NCBI GenBank assembly: GCA_963778075.1
Contig: CAVZTJ010000015.1
Span: forward strand, 744,001 to 808,000
Direction of reading: 5' to 3'
Origin: JASHPR01 sp963778075
Lineage (GTDB): Bacteria > Actinomycetota > Actinomycetes > Streptosporangiales > Streptosporangiaceae
Length of the DNA: 64,000 nucleotides
Position 1 is the stretch's first letter. The number at the start of each line of letters is the position of its first letter. Under the pieces are notes generated by a model. That model was not told the origin of the DNA, did not search any database, and saw nothing but the letters and a program-made list of their open reading frames with translations. Below are positions 8,101-16,850 of the stretch, in pieces. Position numbers and translations under genes: made by a program.

Positions 8101-9575
8101 GTGACCGCCCCCAGCTGGTGCACGGCGCGGGATAGCAGCCCGGTCAGCTCCGCGGGGGGATGGACGCCGAGCACGAGCAGCGCGGCGACCCCCGCGACCA
8201 CGGGGACCACCATCCAGGCGCTCGGCTCGCCGCGTGGCAGGCCGGCCGCCACCCGGCCGCGCGCCGGGACGAGCAGCATCCGGTTCGCGGCCACCGTCAG
8301 CCCGAAGAAGGCCAGCGTTACCAGCACGATCAGCACGGCTGGCGTCGCGTAACGGGCACTCGAAAAACCGCCCTGAACGATCTCGAATTCGCTCCGGAAG
8401 ATCCCGAATGGCGGCATCGCGCACAGCGCGAGGATCGCGATCCCGAACAGCGGGCCGCTCCACGGCAGCAGGTCAAGGCCACCGGGTATCCCGGAGATGC
8501 GCTTGCTGCCGAACTTACCCGCCAGCACCCCGGCGCCCATGAACGCGTTGCCCTTGGCCGCGGCGTGCGCGAGCACGTGCAGCAGCACCCCGGCCAGCGC
8601 GACCGGGGTGCCGAAGCTCACCCCGATCGCCAGGATGCCCATGTGCTCGACGCTGGAGTAGGCGAGCATCCGCTTCACGTCACGCTGGTCGAGCAGGTAG
8701 AGCGCGGCGAGCAGCAGCGACGCGACGCCGAAGACCAGCAGCACGTCGCGGGGGAAGGCCGGGCCGAGCGCGGCGGCCGCGACCTGGTAATAGCGCAGGA
8801 TCGCGTAGAAGCTCACCGCGAGCAGCGATCCGGACAGCAGCGCGGACACCGGGGTGGGCGCCTCGGAGTGCGCGTCGGGCAGCCAGGTGTGCACCGGGAA
8901 CAGCCCCATCTTGGTGCCGAAGCCGACCACGGCGAGCACGAACGCCAGCCGCACCGGAGTGTGCGGCAGCCGGGCTCCCGCGTGCAGCAGCGTGGTGAAC
9001 GAGAGGTCGTAGTGCTGGCCGAGCACCTGGGCGCCCGCGTAGTAGGTGAAGATCGTCGCGAGCAGGGCCAGGCCGAGGCCGGCCGACGCGATCAGGATGT
9101 ACTTCCAGGCCGCCTCGGCTGCGCCGTCGGTGTTCTCGATCGCGACCAGCAGCGCCGAGATCACGGTGGTGACCTCGACCGCTATCCACAGCAGCGCCAG
9201 GTTGTTCATCATCGGCGCGGCCAGCATCGACCAGGCGAACAGGTTCAGCCCGGTGTAGAAGCGCCTGGAGTACCGGGAGAAGCCCGGGTCTCTGCTGCGC
9301 CGGCTCGGCGCCAGGTAGCCGATCGAGTACACCGCCACCGCGCCGTACAGGAAGCTCGTGGCCATCAGGAACACGACACTGACCGCGTCGATCCGCAGGT
9401 AGGACAGGTAGTCGAGGTCCCGGTGCGCGGCCGCGGGAACCAGTGCGAGCACCAGCCCGAAGCAGGCCACCCCGGTGACCGCGGTAACCGCCCCGGCCAC
9501 CCGGTCCGGGGCGCGGAGCGACACCGCCGCCGCGGCGAACGGCAGGATGAGCAGCAGCAGGATGATCGCTAGCAT
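8097..9575 (-). CDS. hyfF: Hydrogenase-4 subunit F-like antiporter module
   Basis: This NuoN/HyfF-type protein has 492 residues and about 13-14 membrane segments. The expected proton-path charges are present: Glu134 in LLWIAVEVTTVISALL, Lys222 in VGFGTKMGLFPVHTWLPDAH, and a Lys in AHAAAKGNAFMGAG. The LPDAHSEAPTPVSALLSG helix break is nearly consensus. It starts 3 bp downstream of the hyfE-like gene and its stop overlaps the start of the hyfG-like gene. These features support a functional ion-conducting module, in contrast to the redox subunits encoded just downstream. Confidence 0.9.
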   Translation of the reverse strand: MLAIILLLLILPFAAAAVSLRAPDRVAGAVTAVTGVACFGLVLALVPAAAHRDLDYLSYLRIDAVSVVFLMATSFLYGAVAVYSIGYLAPSRRSRDPGFSRYSRRFYTGLNLFAWSMLAAPMMNNLALLWIAVEVTTVISALLVAIENTDGAAEAAWKYILIASAGLGLALLATIFTYYAGAQVLGQHYDLSFTTLLHAGARLPHTPVRLAFVLAVVGFGTKMGLFPVHTWLPDAHSEAPTPVSALLSGSLLAVSFYAILRYYQVAAAALGPAFPRDVLLVFGVASLLLAALYLLDQRDVKRMLAYSSVEHMGILAIGVSFGTPVALAGVLLHVLAHAAAKGNAFMGAGVLAGKFGSKRISGIPGGLDLLPWSGPLFGIAILALCAMPPFGIFRSEFEIVQGGFSSARYATPAVLIVLVTLAFFGLTVAANRMLLVPARGRVAAGLPRGEPSAWMVVPVVAGVAALLVLGVHPPAELTGLLSRAVHQLGAVT

Positions 9576-9578
9576 CCC

Positions 9579-10292
9579 CTACCCCCGCAGCCTGGTCAGG
9601 TCGGCGGTGGACAGCGACTCGGCGCGGCCGTGGTGCACCCGGATCAGCAGCTCGAACACAACGACGGCGACCAGCAGGTCGAACAGGAACGCCACCTCGA
9701 GGATCAGCGGCAGCCCTGCGGCGACAACCAGCGCCGCGAGGGAGATGCCGTTCTCCAGCGACAGGAAGCCGATCGCCTGCGACGCCACGTCGCGGCGCGT
9801 GATCATCAGCACGAACGCGACCAGCGCCACCGACACCGAGATCTCTAGGGCGGTAGGGGGAAGGGTGGAACTGCGGATGTCCAGGGCGCGGACCGAGAAG
9901 AAACCGAACGCGGCGACCGCGATCGCCAGCAGCACGGTGTTGGCCAGGCTCAGCGACCCGCTGCCGGCGATCTCGGTCCAGCCAGCGGCCGGCTCGTCCT
10001 CGCCTGCCCGGCCGATGCCGCGCAGCAGCCGGCGCAGCACGATCGGCACGATCACGACCTTCAGCGCCGCGGACAGTGCGGCCAGCACGTACAGGTCCGG
10101 CAGGTGGCGCACGGCAGCGACCAGGATTGCGAGCACCGAGATCAGGCCGGACTGCACCGCGTACAGGCGCACCTGGTCGCGCAGCAGCGCCTGCCGGAAC
10201 ATGCCGAACTCCGCCAGCAGCACGCCGAGCGCGATCACGCTCGAGCCGCCGGAGTAGACGCTCGGCGCGGCGACCGCGGCCGCCGCCGACAT
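9579..10292 (-). CDS. hyfE: Hydrogenase-4 subunit E-like membrane protein (NuoK/MnhC-like)
   Basis: The small hydrophobic protein of 237 residues has about seven predicted membrane helices and sits exactly where HyfE is found, between the HyfC- and HyfF-like genes. Its first part (SVIALGVLLAEFGMFRQALLRDQ) and later LSLENGISLAALVVAAGLP resemble the NuoK-like core of HyfE, with conserved Glu residues inside the membrane segments (LAEFGM and LSLENG). Its ATG overlaps the hyfC-like TGA by one base. Function: structural and proton-transfer part of the membrane arm, assigned from position and hydropathy as well as motif similarity. Confidence 0.82.
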   Translation of the reverse strand: MSAAAAVAAPSVYSGGSSVIALGVLLAEFGMFRQALLRDQVRLYAVQSGLISVLAILVAAVRHLPDLYVLAALSAALKVVIVPIVLRRLLRGIGRAGEDEPAAGWTEIAGSGSLSLANTVLLAIAVAAFGFFSVRALDIRSSTLPPTALEISVSVALVAFVLMITRRDVASQAIGFLSLENGISLAALVVAAGLPLILEVAFLFDLLVAVVVFELLIRVHHGRAESLSTADLTRLRG

Positions 10293-11254
10293 CAGCCACC
10301 CCCTAGGTAGAGCGTGAACACGCCGAGCACGGCGAGCAGGAACGCAGCCGAAACGAATTCAGTGATCTTGAAAAGACGCAGCTTGGCGAACGAGTTGTCG
10401 ATGACGGCCACCACGATCCCCAGCACCGCGGCCTTGCCTGCCAGCGCCACGATCGCCAGCGCCACGTCCCCGATCTGCGCGGAGGCGGAAAGGCCCCACG
10501 GCGCGACGAACACGTTGAGCAGGATCGTGTAGAGGATCAGCTGCTTCATCCACGAGCCCCACTTCAGCAGCGCGAAGTAGGGGCCGGAGTGCTCGAACGG
10601 CCGGGCCTCCTCGATCATCCCGAACTCGTTGGTCCCGGTGTGCGTTTCCACCGGGATCCGGCCGGTCTCGGCCAGGATCACCATGAACAGCGCGGCCGCG
10701 GCGAGCAGATGAGCGGGCCGCACGATCTGGCTCGCCGACGAGCGCACGGTGGCGGCGAGCGCGTACGGCAGGTCGGTCCCGGTCACCAGCGCGACGACGA
10801 AGATCACGAACAGCACGACGGGCTCGGTGATCGCGCTGAACGTCTTCGCTCGGCTGGCGCCGAGCTGGGCGTACGGGCTCCCGGTCTCCGAGGCGGCGAT
10901 CGCGACCAGGAAGCTGGCCAGTGCGAGGATGAGCCCGCCGCCGAGGATGTCGCCCATGTAACCGAGCGGCAGCCCGAAGCTGGTCAGCACCGGGATCAGC
11001 AGCGGCACGGTCAGGTAGCACGCCGCTGCACCCACCGGTGCGGCCAGGAACACCCAGCTCGCGCCCTCAGGCGCGAGCGCCTCCTTGCGCAGCAGCTTGG
11101 CCAGGTCGTAGTACGGCTGCAGCACCCGGGGACCCCTGCGCCCCTGCAGCCGGGCCTCGACCTTGGCGATCACGCCGGAGACACCCGGTGCGGTGACGCC
11201 GATGGTCGCGACCTGAAGGAACTGGATGACCGGGATCGGCAGAGCCGCGCTCAC
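10292..11254 (-). CDS. hyfC: Hydrogenase-4 subunit C-like (NuoH-type) quinone/cluster-module membrane anchor
   Basis: The protein of 320 residues is a NuoH/HycD/HyfC homologue and the first gene of the operon. Signature regions are GPRVLQPYYDLAKLLRKE near the N-terminus, a first-loop ETGSPYAQLGASRAKTFS, and the acidic loop AETGRIPVETHTGTNEFG followed by MIEEARPFEHSGP, which in complex I faces the quinone tunnel. These acidic residues are intact. The start is GTG 11252-11254 with a GGAGCGG ribosome-binding sequence just upstream. The order C, E, F, G, I/ferredoxin, B resembles, from memory, the mycobacterial hyc/hyf-like cluster Rv0082-Rv0087. Confidence 0.9.
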   Translation of the reverse strand: MSAALPIPVIQFLQVATIGVTAPGVSGVIAKVEARLQGRRGPRVLQPYYDLAKLLRKEALAPEGASWVFLAAPVGAAACYLTVPLLIPVLTSFGLPLGYMGDILGGGLILALASFLVAIAASETGSPYAQLGASRAKTFSAITEPVVLFVIFVVALVTGTDLPYALAATVRSSASQIVRPAHLLAAAALFMVILAETGRIPVETHTGTNEFGMIEEARPFEHSGPYFALLKWGSWMKQLILYTILLNVFVAPWGLSASAQIGDVALAIVALAGKAAVLGIVVAVIDNSFAKLRLFKITEFVSAAFLLAVLGVFTLYLGGG

Positions 11255-11700
11255 CGGTCCGCTCCCGCGGCCTGGGCAGGGGGTTGTGCGCCCCCGCTAT
11301 GTTTGCCGGGCTGCTCCGGCACCACGTCTGACACTGACAGCCTCCGTAAGCCAGCCGGTCTCCCGGACTAGGTTGCAGAGGCCATTAGCGGACGGTCCCG
11401 CGGTTACGGCGAGCCTCATCGCCGGCTTCCCATTCTGGGGGACAGCCCGCTGCACCTGCAAATTCGGGCGGCTACGCTGTAACCACCGGCGGAGGGGCCC
11501 GCCGTAGACCGCGGATACGCCGCCAACGGTCCCTGCCAGAGGCAGGAGGTCGGCGGCGTGCGCCCGAGCCATGAAGCGGGCTGCTGCCCGTAAGCGCAGG
11601 CAGCGGCCGGTTCGCTGGAACCAGCGTCCGCCCAGCTAGCCCAGCCGTCGGCAGTGCGGCCGCAGAGACCGGAAGGCGCCTGGGACTGCCCGCGCGGGTT
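11255..11700. other. Intergenic region upstream of the hyf-like operon
   Basis: About 445 bp with no convincing gene. The minus-strand part next to 11254 must contain the operon promoter; CATAGC around 11295-11300 is a possible -10 but no good -35 is seen. The part after 11480 includes short G/C hairpins, and in-frame residues that may be the far upstream remains of the HTH pseudogene that follows. Short open frames on both strands here have no recognisable similarity. Confidence 0.4.
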
Positions 11701-12083
11701 GTGCTCCGCACCGCACACGATCAGGGCATGCCGGTGCGCATTGGCGGACCGATACCACGTCACGGGCCCAGCGAGATCGAGCTGATCGACGCCCTGTATG
11801 CAGACCCACTGGTGCGGCGGGCGCTATCCCGGCACGGCATAGCCCGGCGGCCGTCCCCGGGCCCCATCTGGCAGCGCTTCCCCCGTCCCGGTGGACGTCG
11901 GTCCGGAACTGGCTAAGGAACTCTACGTATCCTGCGGGCTGGGACTGCGCCACGTCGAGCTGATTACCGGCCAGCCGGCCGAGACCGTCCGGGCGCTCTT
12001 GCGCGGGCAGGGCATCAAACTGAGACCCCCCTGGCGGCAGATCACCCTTCCTGCGCAGATGGCGCGGGAGACCAGAAGGATAA
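11701..12083 (+). pseudogene. Helix-turn-helix protein remnant with two frameshifts
   Basis: Three frames joined in order give one sensible protein. The first segment contains PSEIELIDALYADPLVRRA and HGIARRP up to PIWQRFP. After a shift near 11885 the next frame contains VDVGPELAKELYVSCGLG and VELITGQPAETVRALLRGQ, a resolvase-like helix-turn-helix pattern. After another shift near 12018 the third frame ends GGRSPFLRRWRG before TAA 12081-12083. This repeated HTH layout is seen in actinomycete hypothetical proteins of unknown role. The homologous frame may extend upstream towards 11575, where a stop interrupts it. Two independent shifts argue for a pseudogene rather than two small genes. Confidence 0.6.
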
Positions 12084-12135
12084 ATTGGGGCAGAGCCGCC
12101 AATCGCGTGCCTGCCGATTTAGGAGCTTCCCGGCG

Positions 12136-13773
12136 ATGACGATAGCCAGCCGCTTCTTCGGGCGGACGATGAAACTGCCGCCCGCGTCGAATCACGACGT
12201 GCAGGTCGAGCGCGACCTGCGGGTGCCCATGGCCGACGGGGTGCAACTGCTCGCCGACCGGTACCTGCCGCACGGGGACGGGCGGCCGCCGCTGGTGCTG
12301 GTCCGCTCGCCGTACGGGCGGCGCGGGATCTGGGGGATCTTGTTCGGCCGGGTGCTGGCCGAGCGCGGCTTCCAGGTGCTGGTCCAGAGCTGCCGCGGGA
12401 CGTTCGGCTCCGGCGGCACCTTCGACCCGTTCGGTCCCGACGAGCACGACGACGGCCTGGCCACGGTCGCCTGGCTGCGCGAACAGCCCTGGTACCCGGG
12501 ATCCTTCGCCACGACCGGGCCGAGCTACCTGGGCATGGTTCAATGGGCGATCGCCGCCGACGCCGGGCCCGACCTGAAGGCGATGTGCCCGCAGGTGACG
12601 ACCTCCAACTTCCGGGCTCCCTTCTACGGCGGCGAGGCTTTCTCGCTACAGACGGCGCTGACCTGGGTCAACCAGGTCGCGAACCAGGAACGGCGGTTCG
12701 CGTTCGTCCGCCAGTCGCGAGAGGACCACAGGCTCCAGCCGCTGTTTAGCCGGCTGCCGCTGGGCGATCTCGACCGGCTGGCCACCGGCAGTCACGTCGC
12801 GTACTACCAGGACTGGCTGACCCACAACGATCCCGGGGACGACTACTGGAAGGGCCGCCGGTTCTCCGACACCCTGGACCGGGTGGCGGCCCCGGTCAGC
12901 ATGGTCGGCGGCTGGCACGACATCTTCCTGCCGTACCAGCTGCGTGACTACGCCGCGCTGCGCAGCGCCGGGCACGAGCCCTATCTGACCATCGGCCCGT
13001 GGCGGCACGCCGACCAGGAGGCGGTGGCCGCCTGGGCCAGGGACTCGGTGGCCTGGCTGCGGGCGCACCTGCTCGGCGACCGAAGTCTCCTGCGGCCGGA
13101 CCCAGTCCGGATCTTCGTCACCGGCGCGGAGGAATGGCGCGACCTTCCCGCGTGGCCGCCGGACACCCAGCCGCAGCGCTGGCACCTGCAGCCGGACGGG
13201 GCGCTCGGCACCGGGCCGCCGGCCGCCAGCGAGCCGGACCGCTACGGCTACCACCCGGGCGACCCCACACCGAGCCTGGGCGGCCCGGTCGGCCTGCAGG
13301 GCACGGCGCGAATGGACAACCGCATGCTCGAGGCCCGCTCCGACGTGCTGACCTACACCAGCACTCCGCTGCCAGCCGACCTCGAGTTGTTCGGCGAGGT
13401 CTCGGCCGACCTGTTCGTGCGCTCCAGCCGCGAGCACACCGACTTCTTCGCCCGGCTGTGCGACGTCGACCCGGCCGGCGTGTCGATCAACATCTGCGAC
13501 GCCCTGCTCCGGCTGGCGCCGGGCCGGCCGGTTCCCGAGCCGGACGGCACCATCCGGCTCCGGTTCCCGCTCTGGCCCGCAGCCCACCGCTTCCGTCGCG
13601 GCCACCGGCTCCGGCTCCAGGTCTCCAGCGGTGCGCACCCCAGGTACGCCCGCAACACCGGCAGCGGCGAGCCGCTAGCGACCGCGACCACGTTGCTCAG
13701 CGCCGACCAGCAGGTGCACCACGATCCCGGGCATCCGTCAGCGGTCATCCTGCCCGTCGCCGCCGCCGTCTAG
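12136..13773 (+). CDS. CocE/NonD family alpha/beta hydrolase (X-Pro dipeptidyl-peptidase S15-like)
   Basis: The protein of 545 residues has the N-terminal alpha/beta-hydrolase domain of the CocE family (VERDLRVPMADGVQLLADRY at the start, RGTFGSGG oxyanion region, nucleophile Ser in TTGPSYLGMVQWA, histidine region IGPWRHAD). It also has a C-terminal jelly-roll X-Pro dipeptidyl-peptidase C-like domain (FGEVSADLFVRSS, ending in SSGAHPRYARNTGSGEP). These enzymes hydrolyse esters or acyl amides; the substrate is unknown. No signal peptide is visible, so it is probably cytoplasmic. ATG 12136 is chosen because AGGAG at 12121-12125 precedes it by 10 nt and the frame before it is non-conserved. Confidence 0.9.
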   Translation: MTIASRFFGRTMKLPPASNHDVQVERDLRVPMADGVQLLADRYLPHGDGRPPLVLVRSPYGRRGIWGILFGRVLAERGFQVLVQSCRGTFGSGGTFDPFGPDEHDDGLATVAWLREQPWYPGSFATTGPSYLGMVQWAIAADAGPDLKAMCPQVTTSNFRAPFYGGEAFSLQTALTWVNQVANQERRFAFVRQSREDHRLQPLFSRLPLGDLDRLATGSHVAYYQDWLTHNDPGDDYWKGRRFSDTLDRVAAPVSMVGGWHDIFLPYQLRDYAALRSAGHEPYLTIGPWRHADQEAVAAWARDSVAWLRAHLLGDRSLLRPDPVRIFVTGAEEWRDLPAWPPDTQPQRWHLQPDGALGTGPPAASEPDRYGYHPGDPTPSLGGPVGLQGTARMDNRMLEARSDVLTYTSTPLPADLELFGEVSADLFVRSSREHTDFFARLCDVDPAGVSINICDALLRLAPGRPVPEPDGTIRLRFPLWPAAHRFRRGHRLRLQVSSGAHPRYARNTGSGEPLATATTLLSADQQVHHDPGHPSAVILPVAAAV

Positions 13774-14137
13774 GCGTTCCAGCCGGGCCAGCCCGGGCCA
13801 GCACGCCGCGCAGCGCCTGCTCCCGGCCGGCCAGCTCGGCGAGCGTGCCCGCCGCCTGCCCGGCCGTCTGCTCGCGAAGAACCGCGGCCGTCTGCAGCGC
13901 TCTGGCCAGGCGGTCGGTGCTGCCGGAGTAGCGGCGCTCGGCGGCCGCCGCGAGCTGCCTGGTCGCCTCGGCCAGGCGCTGCTGCAGGTCGGCCCTGGCC
14001 CGGCCGATCTGCCGCTCGGCCTGGTCGCGGACCTCGCCGAGCACGTGGTCGCGGGCCAGCCGCCGCCCCAGTTCGCCGGGCAGCCTGCGGCGACCGCCCA
14101 GATGGCGGGCCCCTCCGCCGACGCCTCAGCTTCAGGT
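13745..14137 (-). pseudogene. C-terminal remnant of a dynamin-like GTPase
   Basis: The frame open from 14137 reads an Arg-rich GGRRRLPGELGRRLARDHV and then a long amphipathic coiled-coil segment (VRDQAERQIGRARADLQQRL, LARALQTAAVLREQTAG, REQALRGVLARAG). This resembles the C-terminal end of bacterial dynamin/YfjP-type GTPases. The GTPase domain is absent because an in-frame stop lies at 14138-14140. Its 3' end overlaps the convergent hydrolase gene by 29 bp. A small coiled-coil protein from GTG 14044 is the alternative. The family link is from memory of such tails and is not certain. Confidence 0.4.
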
Positions 14138-14414
14138 TAGCTCGCCCGCCGCCGCTTCTGCCGCGGCGCCGCGGCCAATGCGGCGCACCGGCACCCATTT
14201 CCCCGCGCTATCGTCTCCCTTCTCACGCCCTTCCTTGGCAAAACACGGGCCCATTCCTTCGCCCATTACCCGGCGATCCCATCACGGTGCCGGTCTGAAT
14301 GTTTACGCTTCATCGCGCCAGGCGATATAGCCCCTGCCATTAACAATGGCTGCCAGCCAATTATTAGGTCAATAAAGGTTAATGGACTGGCATCACGCAC
14401 GGGGGGAATACTGC

Positions 14415-16010
14415 ATGCTAGGGCAATGGAGTGATCGCCTGCGGAGGCGAATCTCGCACCGCGCGGCGATCGCGCTAGTCATTACGCTGTCCGTTCTGGT
14501 GGGCGCCACGTCCTATGCTTTTGTCGGCTATCTGCACCCATCGTCCGCCGGCCCTTCGGCCTGCAGGCGCGAGCCGATATCGGCCACGTCCGTCCTTTCC
14601 GGCTCACCGGCCGAGCTCGCTGCCGAGGTGGCGAACTCGCTGCTGGGATGCGCGTCCAGCGTCGTCGTTGCGAACGACGACCCGGCGTCTGTGGCCGAAG
14701 CCATGCCACTCGCCGAAAAGGCACACGCGCCGTTGCTGCTGTCCTCGCCATTGTCCGCGACGGCGACCAGCATCGTTTCGTTCCGAGGCAGCCCGGTAAG
14801 CCGAACCCAGTCGGCCAGTTCCGCGAGCACCCTTGCCGCCCTGCGGGAGATCAACGACCTGCACCCGCGCAACGTGCTCGTTGTCGGCCTGAAGACCAGC
14901 GAGCTGTCCGCGGAAATGCCCGGCGCCAGGGTGACCTCCAACCCGGCGGGGCTGGCGGACATGTCGCAGCCCAAGCCGCTGTCCCACGCGCTCGTCCTGG
15001 TGTCCAGGCAGAACGCCGCCGTCGCGATGGCGGCGACGGCAACCGCGGAGGCTGCCGGCGCCAGGGTGGTGGCGATGCCAGGCTACGATCCGCGCGGCGA
15101 CTCTGCCGCGATCACGACGATCGCCAAGGACAAGCCGCGGGACCTCCTCGCGGTGGGCAGCGGTTTCGGGCCGGCCAGCCGGCTGGATTCCCGCCTCGCC
15201 GTGGTCAGGACCGGCGTGCAGTTGCCGGATGGCGGCCAGCTCATCGTGCCCATGCACCGGCTGGTCGCGCTCTACGGTCACCCGGGGACTCGATCGCTCG
15301 GGGCGCTTGGCGAACAGGGCATCAGCGCCAGCGTCACCAGGATCAAGAAGCTCGCAGCGTCCTACCAGGCGTACAGCAAGTCGCCCGTCGTCCCGGCGTT
15401 CGAGATCATCACCACACTCGCCACGTCCGCCGCGGGGCCGACCGGGGACTACTCCTACGCAACTCCCGTGGCCACACTGCGCCCCTGGGTACGCGCCGCG
15501 ACCAAGGCAGGGATGTACGTGATCCTGGACCTGCAGCCGGGCCGGGCCAGCTTCCTGCAGCAGGCCAAGCAGTACCAGTCGCTGCTGGAGCTGCCGAACG
15601 TCGGCCTCGCTCTCGACCCCGAGTGGGCGCTTAAATCCAACCAGCTGCCGCTCCGGCAGATCGGCAACGTCAGCATCAGCCAGGTGAACAGCGTCGTCGA
15701 CTGGCTCGGCCAGCTCACCGCGGAATACCGCCTTCCGCAAAAGGTCCTGGTGCTGCATGAGTTCAAGGCCGGGGAGATCAGTGACCTGCCGGCTCTCGAC
15801 TCCCATAACGACGATCTGGCCGTCGTCATGGACATGGACGGGCAGGGCACGCCGGCGATGAAGCAGGCGACGTGGAATTTCGTCACGCACACCACACCCG
15901 CGGGGGTGCCCTTCGGCTGGAAGGATTTCTTCGTCAAGGATTCGCCGATGCTGAACCCGAAGCAGACGATGGAACACTCACCACAGCCCGTGATGATCTC
16001 CTACGAGTAA
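14415..16010 (+). CDS. Membrane-anchored secreted protein, cell-wall-binding-repeat-like, function unknown
   Basis: A basic N-terminus (DRLRRRISHR) is followed by a hydrophobic segment at about residues 15-38 (AAIALVITLSVLVGATSYAF), a signal anchor or uncleaved signal peptide. The extracytoplasmic part first shows alternating strands of the type seen in cell-wall-binding repeat 2 proteins (VVVANDDPASVAEAMPLA and LHPRNVLVVGL). It ends in an alpha/beta domain (YVILDLQPGRASFLQQAKQ, VGLALDPEW, HEFKAGEISDLP) that resembles a TIM-barrel hydrolase-like fold without a clear catalytic set. ATG 14415 is preferred over 14382 because of the G-rich site at 14400-14406. The AT-rich tract before 14380 probably holds its promoter. 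Export is well supported; function is unknown. Confidence 0.72.
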   Translation: MLGQWSDRLRRRISHRAAIALVITLSVLVGATSYAFVGYLHPSSAGPSACRREPISATSVLSGSPAELAAEVANSLLGCASSVVVANDDPASVAEAMPLAEKAHAPLLLSSPLSATATSIVSFRGSPVSRTQSASSASTLAALREINDLHPRNVLVVGLKTSELSAEMPGARVTSNPAGLADMSQPKPLSHALVLVSRQNAAVAMAATATAEAAGARVVAMPGYDPRGDSAAITTIAKDKPRDLLAVGSGFGPASRLDSRLAVVRTGVQLPDGGQLIVPMHRLVALYGHPGTRSLGALGEQGISASVTRIKKLAASYQAYSKSPVVPAFEIITTLATSAAGPTGDYSYATPVATLRPWVRAATKAGMYVILDLQPGRASFLQQAKQYQSLLELPNVGLALDPEWALKSNQLPLRQIGNVSISQVNSVVDWLGQLTAEYRLPQKVLVLHEFKAGEISDLPALDSHNDDLAVVMDMDGQGTPAMKQATWNFVTHTTPAGVPFGWKDFFVKDSPMLNPKQTMEHSPQPVMISYE

Positions 16011-16038
16011 GTGTTCCCCAGCCTCTGCGAGCCGGCTC

Positions 16039-16440
16039 TTACTCGCTATCGGGGAGGTAATGGCGGGTCTCCGGGTCCGTCGACGGGTCCACCCAGACTC
16101 GCATGATCACCCTGCTGGTCGGATCGCGGAACCGCTCGCTGGTCCGCACCCACCCGGCACCCGGCCTGGCAGCCTGGGCGTGCCCGCGCCGCCTGGGCCT
16201 CGGGGCCGGGCCGGGTGCGGCCAGGCCGGGAGCCGGGCCGGCAGGCTGCGGCAGGTCCGCCAGGGCCGCGGCGGCCTCATCCAGGTACGTCGCGGCCAGC
16301 ACGACCTCCACCCGCCGCCGCAGGTCATCGAGCTCGAGCTCGCCCCGGGCGTAGTGCTCCCGGAGCCGGGCAACCAGGCGCTCCCGGCCGGCCTCGGTGA
16401 TCAGCGATCGCGGCCCGCCGGGAGCCGGTGTCCCGGCCAT
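16039..16440 (-). CDS. DUF1707 domain protein
   Basis: The protein of 133 residues carries the DUF1707 signature in its first half (LITEAGRERLVARLREHYAR and GELELDDLRRRVEVVLAA), an actinobacterial SHOCT-like domain of about 50 residues often fused to membrane or DUF2154 parts. A Pro/Arg-rich linker follows, then a C-terminal segment with FRDPTSRVIMRVWVDPST that resembles the DUF1707-associated tail. No membrane helix is present. It lies 2 bp downstream of the YbjQ-like gene on the same strand and is probably translated from the same mRNA. Confidence 0.8.
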   Translation of the reverse strand: MAGTPAPGGPRSLITEAGRERLVARLREHYARGELELDDLRRRVEVVLAATYLDEAAAALADLPQPAGPAPGLAAPGPAPRPRRRGHAQAARPGAGWVRTSERFRDPTSRVIMRVWVDPSTDPETRHYLPDSE

Positions 16441-16442
16441 GG

Positions 16443-16799
16443 CTAAGCGGCGGGACGGACCACGACCGCCGTTCCGTAGGCCACGATCTCGGTGAACTGC
16501 TGCCCGATCTCGGAGGAGTCGTATCGCATCGCGATGACCGCGTTGGCGCCGAGCAGCTTGGCGTTCTCGATCAGCCGGTCGAGCGCGTGCCTGCGGCTGT
16601 CCTCGAGCAACTCGGTGTACTGGGACACCTCGCCCTGGCGCAGCGCCTTGAATCCCGCGCCCACGGATCTGGCGAACCCCATGCTGCGCACAACCAACCC
16701 GAAGGCCACCCCGAGATCCCGCTCGACGGTCATGCCGGTCAGTCCCAAGGCCGTGGTCACCGGGAATCCGGCCGCTGAAGGTTCGGTCATGGCCATCAT
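16443..16799 (-). CDS. YbjQ family (UPF0145) putative heavy-metal-binding domain protein
   Basis: The 118-residue protein matches the YbjQ fold: PVTTALGLTGMTVERDLGVAFG, RSMGFARSVGAGFKALRQGE, LEDSRRHALDRLIENAKLLG, then ANAVIAMRYDSSE and EIVAYGTAVVV. Members form ring-shaped pentamers; the heavy-metal role is a family annotation and not proven. It is the likely first gene of a pair with the DUF1707 gene. The start could also be the second Met (MTEPS), which would remove three residues. Confidence 0.88.
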   Translation of the reverse strand: MMAMTEPSAAGFPVTTALGLTGMTVERDLGVAFGLVVRSMGFARSVGAGFKALRQGEVSQYTELLEDSRRHALDRLIENAKLLGANAVIAMRYDSSEIGQQFTEIVAYGTAVVVRPAA

Positions 16800-16850
16800 C
16801 CTACGGTGACGGACCTTCGGCCGTCGGCAGCTAGGGCTCGGGTCCGAGCC

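Noticed and set aside
6619..11254. Functional hydrogenase-4 or formate hydrogenlyase
   Set aside because: NiFe-ligand and N2-ligand cysteines are absent from the large and small subunits and no maturation or formate dehydrogenase genes are nearby.
11571..11639. Tiny basic peptide frame (MKRAAARKRRQRPVRWNQ)
   Set aside because: It has no ribosome site and lies where remains of the HTH pseudogene are expected; Arg-rich frames are common in this base composition.
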